Shown one piece after another: positions 60,324 to 64,000 of a DNA stretch of 64,000 bases; within the stretch, counting starts at the first letter, position 1; every line of letters starts with the position of its first letter. A model generated the notes under the pieces. The model ran no database searches and had not been told where the DNA came from. It saw only the letters and a list, made by a program, of their open reading frames with translations. Location: assembly GCF_019969725.1 (NCBI RefSeq), contig NZ_JAHXYW010000001.1, positions 248,001 through 312,000 on the forward strand. The letters run 5' to 3'. The translations under genes and the position numbers were made by a program. Source of the DNA: Neobacillus bataviensis. GTDB taxonomy: Bacteria; Bacillota; Bacilli; Bacillales_B; DSM-18226.

Positions 60324-61939
60324 TATTGTACCTCGCTGACCGTCTGAACAGCCCGATTTTGTAAATCACGGGCAATTCTTTGCAGCATGGTTGTATAAAA
60401 GAAATTACTTTTGAAGAATTCGCTGGGTACATCCTCGGATGTAATCTTCCCCTGAAACATCATCCCGCATTTCGTTGCATATTGAGCAGCAAATTCTACA
60501 TCATGTGTCGACATCAGAATTGTCATACCTTCAGAATGAAGTGATTGGAGAATATCGGCTAAATTCTGTTTTGAAATGGGATCCAACCCTTTTGTCGGCT
60601 CATCGAGTAACAGTATCTCAGGTTTTCTTATCAGCAAACACCCTAATGCTGCCTTTTGCAGTTCCCCGCCGCTTAGGTCAAAGGGGTGGCTTGATATAAG
60701 ATGTTTAATTCCTAAGTTGTTTAGCAGAATATCCACTTCATGAACATTGTTTAATTCCCAATGCTTCATGGTGTATTGGATTTCTTTTTCTATCGAATCT
60801 TGTATAAAAAACAGTTTTGGGTTTTGTGGTAAATAGCCGATTAAATTTATGAATTCACTGTTCTTCATGATTTTCGTTTTCTTTTTGTTAACTAAAATTT
60901 TTCCCATTTCAGGCTTTACCAATCCAGCTAATATCTTTAAAAATGTAGATTTCCCAGAGCCATTTCCGCCTAACAAGGCATAAAATTCACCTTTAGCCAG
61001 GCTAAAATCCATATCATTTAATATGAAATCATTTTTCTTATCATAACGGAAAGAAAGGTTTTTTAGGCCAATTCGTTCGTCACCAATTGGATACTCCAGC
61101 TTTTTGGGTTCTTCTGAAAAGAACGCGCTGGATTCCTGAACCCAATTTCGTCCTTCCTTTACAGTTAAAGGGACTATCCCCGAACACTTTTGGCTTAAAA
61201 ATAAGCGTGGGATAGTTGGTACAAAAGCCTGATTTTTCGAGTTCCAAATTTGTGGAAGAACCTCTCTTGGTTCCCCGCTAAATAGGATTTGCCCTTTTTC
61301 CATCATGATTATTTCATCTGCAAGGGTAAATATTTCTTCCAAGCGATGCTCTGCCATGATTATCGTCATGCCAAATTCCTCGTTCAACCGCTTAAGCATA
61401 TCTAAAAACTCCCGTGAACTAACGGGGTCAAGCTGTGCAGTTGGTTCATCCAATAGTAAAATATCCGGCTGCATTAATAGAACAGAGGCAAGATTTATCT
61501 GCTGCTTTTTCCCGCCTGAAAGCTCATGGGATTTCCGATGGAGCAAGGGCTCCGCTCCAAAAAAATGGACCATTTCAGCAAGACGGTTCCTCATTTCATT
61601 CGTCTTCAGTCCAATATTTTCTAATCCAAATACAAGCTCATGAAGGACATCGTCGGCTACAATTTGATTTTCTGGATCTTGAAATACAAAACCAATTTCC
61701 TTCGACAGCCCCGTTGTCTCCTCTATTGGCACACCATTAATCGAAATCTCCCCTAACAGAACTCCATGGGGCTGAATTTCTTTTTTTAACAATCTTAATA
61801 AAGTACTTTTGCCTGATCCAGAAGGCCCGAAAAGCACCACAAATTTACCTTTATTTATTTTTAAGGATATATCCCTTATGGCTGGTTCTAAGCAATCTGG
61901 ATAGGAAAATGTTACTTTGTTTAATTCAATATACGCCAT
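60323..61939 (-). CDS. ECF transporter ATPase, two fused ABC domains
   Basis: A 538-residue protein with two complete ATPase halves: Walker A GPSGSGKST with signature LSGGKKQQ and Walker B ILLLDEPTAQLD in the first, and GGNGSGKST, LSGGELQK and ILLLDEPTKGLD in the second. It corresponds to a natural EcfA-EcfA' fusion, which powers the transporter. It overlaps ecfT by 19 nt and the S gene by one base, so the three are translationally coupled. Confidence 0.93.
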   Translation of the reverse strand: MAYIELNKVTFSYPDCLEPAIRDISLKINKGKFVVLFGPSGSGKSTLLRLLKKEIQPHGVLLGEISINGVPIEETTGLSKEIGFVFQDPENQIVADDVLHELVFGLENIGLKTNEMRNRLAEMVHFFGAEPLLHRKSHELSGGKKQQINLASVLLMQPDILLLDEPTAQLDPVSSREFLDMLKRLNEEFGMTIIMAEHRLEEIFTLADEIIMMEKGQILFSGEPREVLPQIWNSKNQAFVPTIPRLFLSQKCSGIVPLTVKEGRNWVQESSAFFSEEPKKLEYPIGDERIGLKNLSFRYDKKNDFILNDMDFSLAKGEFYALLGGNGSGKSTFLKILAGLVKPEMGKILVNKKKTKIMKNSEFINLIGYLPQNPKLFFIQDSIEKEIQYTMKHWELNNVHEVDILLNNLGIKHLISSHPFDLSGGELQKAALGCLLIRKPEILLLDEPTKGLDPISKQNLADILQSLHSEGMTILMSTHDVEFAAQYATKCGMMFQGKITSEDVPSEFFKSNFFYTTMLQRIARDLQNRAVQTVSEVQ

Positions 61940-62805
61940 CGGAACAATCCACCTGCTTCTATGATTATTGGAAAACTTAAAAATAGTATGTAACCAGCAA
62001 GTACAAAAGAATCCATGTGTGAAAGCTGCCAGGTTTCCATGATTGGATAAATGGTTAAATAACCTAAACCGTGTACCCTATTAAATAGTATAAACACAAA
62101 TAATCCTACTAGATAAACCACTGCCGCTGCGTCTGATTTCTTAAATTTAAAATATTCGTAGGATGAACGCGGCCCATTTCCGTAACCCCGTGCTTTCATG
62201 GAGTCCGCCGTTTGGATCGCTTCCTCAAGGGAATAAGTTAATAGGGCTTGCACGTAGAGCATTCCAGTTTTAACTCTCATACTCCATTTTCCCTGACTCA
62301 CAGAAATCCCCTTACTCCTTTGGACGACTGAAATCTCTTCAAGCCTTCGCCTCATCAGCGGAATAAAACGAAGGGTCAACATCAGAAGGACAGAGAATTG
62401 CGGTAATATTTTTGCAAATAAAAACAGCAGCTTATTTGGTGTCATAATCACGTTATAGGAAACAAAGATGGCAATGACACCGATAATGGACAGGGCGTTC
62501 ATCCCGCCATAAACAACGGCTTCTAATGTAACCCGATGCTGTCCCGCTTCGAATAACAGATGTCTTCCTCTTTCATTAAAAAGAGGATTGATTACGATCA
62601 TGAGAATGAAACTTGTTATGATCAGAAATAACCAACGTTTAAGACCTCGGAAACGATCATGGAAAAAATTTATGATGAGGATAAGCAATAAGCCTACTCC
62701 CAAATAGAACGGATGCAGCAAAAGAAGTAAAAGAGAAACTGCCCCAACATAAAAGAGGAAGGGAATGAAAGGATGAAATTTCTCAAATCGCTCTTTCATT
62801 CCCAT
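61921..62805 (-). CDS. ECF transporter transmembrane component EcfT
   Basis: A 294-residue membrane protein with about 5-6 segments and the two cytoplasmic coupling helices typical of EcfT; one carries ADSMKARGYG, the Ala-Arg-Gly signature that contacts the ATPases. It follows the DUF4430 lipoprotein gene by 6 nt. This dedicated T and A set, with its own S gene, makes it a group I ECF transporter, serving one substrate. Confidence 0.9.
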   Translation of the reverse strand: MGMKERFEKFHPFIPFLFYVGAVSLLLLLLHPFYLGVGLLLILIINFFHDRFRGLKRWLFLIITSFILMIVINPLFNERGRHLLFEAGQHRVTLEAVVYGGMNALSIIGVIAIFVSYNVIMTPNKLLFLFAKILPQFSVLLMLTLRFIPLMRRRLEEISVVQRSKGISVSQGKWSMRVKTGMLYVQALLTYSLEEAIQTADSMKARGYGNGPRSSYEYFKFKKSDAAAVVYLVGLFVFILFNRVHGLGYLTIYPIMETWQLSHMDSFVLAGYILFLSFPIIIEAGGLFRWRILN

Positions 62806-62811
62806 TCCCTC

Positions 62812-63558
62812 CTAACTCCCTTCCGTGTAATAACATTCAATCCGATCACCGTCTTTAACCTTTATGACTCCTACACTTTTAGTAATACTGGCACCATTGT
62901 GTTTAAAAACCCAGCCGCTCTTAGCACCATAATCAAATTCATAAATATTGTCAATTCCTTCAATATAGGCTGTTGCCCCGCTTCCCCGTGAATCGACAGT
63001 GATTCCTTGTTTTTTGGCAGCCTGTGTAATGATATCAAAAATAGTATCTCCATCATTAAAATTAACCTTCGTTGCTCCAAGAATGGTCCCGCGATCTTTT
63101 GGGCCAATGATAGAAAGAGTAACGGAAGTGACAGGTTTAGGCGTTTGAGTTGGTGTATTTGGTTTTGGTGTCGTGGCAGCGGCAGGTGGTTTAATTTGTT
63201 GAGTTGAACTCGACGTACCGCTCGTTTTTGCCGGCTGAGTGGTTGTCTTGCTTGGTGTACTTGGTGTTGTTTTCGGCTGGCTAGTTTGGACAGTTTGTGT
63301 CGTTGAGTTAGCTTTTGGAGCGGCTTGCTCTGCTTGTTTTTCTTCTGTCGGAGCGGCAGTATTAGTCTCTTTCTCTTTTACTTGCGCTGTTTTCTGTTCT
63401 TCAACAACTTTAGAGTCTTGTTGTTCCTTTTTTACTTCTACAGTCTTTTTGTTTTCATTTTTTGCTTCCTTCGAACTGTCCGAACTTTGACTGCAGCCAA
63501 TTAAGCTAAAGGCTACTAGAAAAATAAAGATTAATAATGCAGATTTTAGTATTCTCAT
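62812..63558 (-). CDS. Lipoprotein with C-terminal DUF4430 (transcobalamin-like) domain
   Basis: A 248-residue lipoprotein. The signal ends FSLIGC with Cys22 as anchor. A long low-complexity linker of about 125 residues (Lys/Glu then Thr/Pro/Ser/Gln rich) would span the cell wall. The C-terminal 100 residues hold the DUF4430 beta-domain features DTIFDIITQAAKK, GWVFKHNG and KDGDRIECYYT. The same fold closes the cobalamin pocket in human transcobalamin and intrinsic factor. GGAGG lies 8 nt before the ATG at 63558. Position before an ECF operon suggests a surface catcher for the vitamin. Confidence 0.85.
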   Translation of the reverse strand: MRILKSALLIFIFLVAFSLIGCSQSSDSSKEAKNENKKTVEVKKEQQDSKVVEEQKTAQVKEKETNTAAPTEEKQAEQAAPKANSTTQTVQTSQPKTTPSTPSKTTTQPAKTSGTSSSTQQIKPPAAATTPKPNTPTQTPKPVTSVTLSIIGPKDRGTILGATKVNFNDGDTIFDIITQAAKKQGITVDSRGSGATAYIEGIDNIYEFDYGAKSGWVFKHNGASITKSVGVIKVKDGDRIECYYTEGS

Positions 63559-63610
63559 CTTGTTGCCCTCCCCATCCGCCCCCTCCTTGTAAAAAAGAGA
63601 GGGCAAGGAA

Positions 63611-64000
63611 TTATATTGCCTTACGTTTCCTTTGGATCATGTATAATACGCTGCCAAACATTAATAAAAATAATCCCAATGTTAATAAGTTATACATATT
63701 TGAAGCTGTATTTGGAAGCTTGTGGCCTTTTTGACTGGTAGGTTGAACTTCAGTTGCCGGCGTTTGGACAGTAGGCTGCTCTGCCTGCGGTGTTTCCGCC
63801 TGTGGTGTTTCCGACTCAGGTTTTTGTTCTGCTAATGCCATTTTATACAGTGCACCATTTCCTTTTGAATATAGCTGATAGGCAACTACTGCTTGAAATG
63901 CCAGTGAGGTTGTAAATACGTCACTAGTGTCTCCGCCTTGCCAATCAAAACCGCCATCAGCATTTTGGAAAGATAAGAAAAATTGGAACAAGCTGCTGTT
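63611..64000 (-). CDS. Wall-anchored surface protein with toroid-like repeat and LPNTA signal (5' end beyond window)
   Basis: Only the C-terminal part is visible; the N-terminus lies past the right edge. It starts in a QNADGGFDWQGGDTS-type segment (core ADGGF), with VFTTSLAFQAVVAYQLY after it, the look of terpenoid-cyclase/prenyltransferase alpha-alpha toroid repeats, as in intrinsic factor. A Pro/Gln/Thr repeat region (ETPQAETPQAE) follows, then LPNTA at 63704-63718, a hydrophobic helix and the basic tail RKRKAI, a sortase sorting signal. LPNTA is the form used by class D sortases. It is the first visible gene of the ECF operon. Confidence 0.8.
   Translation of the reverse strand, partial: NSSLFQFFLSFQNADGGFDWQGGDTSDVFTTSLAFQAVVAYQLYSKGNGALYKMALAEQKPESETPQAETPQAEQPTVQTPATEVQPTSQKGHKLPNTASNMYNLLTLGLFLLMFGSVLYMIQRKRKAI

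Overview
The window looks like chromosome from a low-GC, endospore-forming member of the Bacillaceae (Bacillus/Neobacillus-like). The evidence is a gerKA-gerKC-gerKB germination operon, a YpzG-type small protein, a sporulation-type sensor kinase, strong AGGAGG ribosome binding sites, frequent GTG and TTG starts and many U-tailed hairpin terminators. I saw no rRNA, tRNA, CRISPR array, transposase or prophage block.

Layout. 1-3.2 kb: a Tat-exported multicopper-oxidase-like protein (3' end off the left edge), a csoR-copZ copper operon and a decayed copA tail. 3.5-9.6 kb: small unknown genes, a metallophosphoesterase gene broken by two in-frame stops, tag, an RpiR regulator, an amino acid permease, a two-CxxC mini-protein and a coiled-coil protein. 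9.6-15.9 kb: a sodium symporter with its DUF3311 partner (yhjB-yhjC type), two M20 amidohydrolases and a divergent PucR-type activator, apparently for uptake and hydrolysis of an N-acyl or N-carbamoyl amino acid or ureide. 16-20 kb: ppaC, two GNAT genes (one Eis-like) and a divergent TetR regulator.

20.0-48.0 kb is a catabolic island in which every gene is on the minus strand. It holds four acyl-CoA dehydrogenases, three acyl-CoA ligases, two thiolases, two short-chain dehydrogenases, a MaoC pair, two PaaI-type thioesterases and a livKHMGF-type ABC importer. It also holds an operon joining an R2-like ligand-binding oxidase to an alcohol dehydrogenase, an aldehyde dehydrogenase and an acyl-CoA ligase. 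Two of its promoters carry nearly identical TetR-type palindromes just downstream of the -10 box, so at least two operons are probably controlled by one regulator, most simply the TetR gene inside the island. The set reads as oxidation of an unknown hydrocarbon-like or alcohol substrate to an acid, CoA activation and beta-oxidation.

48.2-57.3 kb: ypzG, an acetyltransferase, a PAS-domain histidine kinase, the gerK operon, small membrane proteins, an MFS transporter, a GC-rich palindromic intergenic repeat and an orphan holin. 57.5-59.6 kb: a class A penicillin-binding protein. 59.6-64 kb: an ECF vitamin transporter operon (S, fused A-A', T) preceded by a DUF4430 lipoprotein and a wall-anchored protein with a toroid-like repeat and an LPNTA sorting signal. 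Together these resemble a split bacterial version of transcobalamin/intrinsic factor feeding an ECF importer.

Start codons were chosen by ribosome binding site where possible, so several genes are shorter than their longest open frame. Functions come from motifs and recalled family features; no database search was run.
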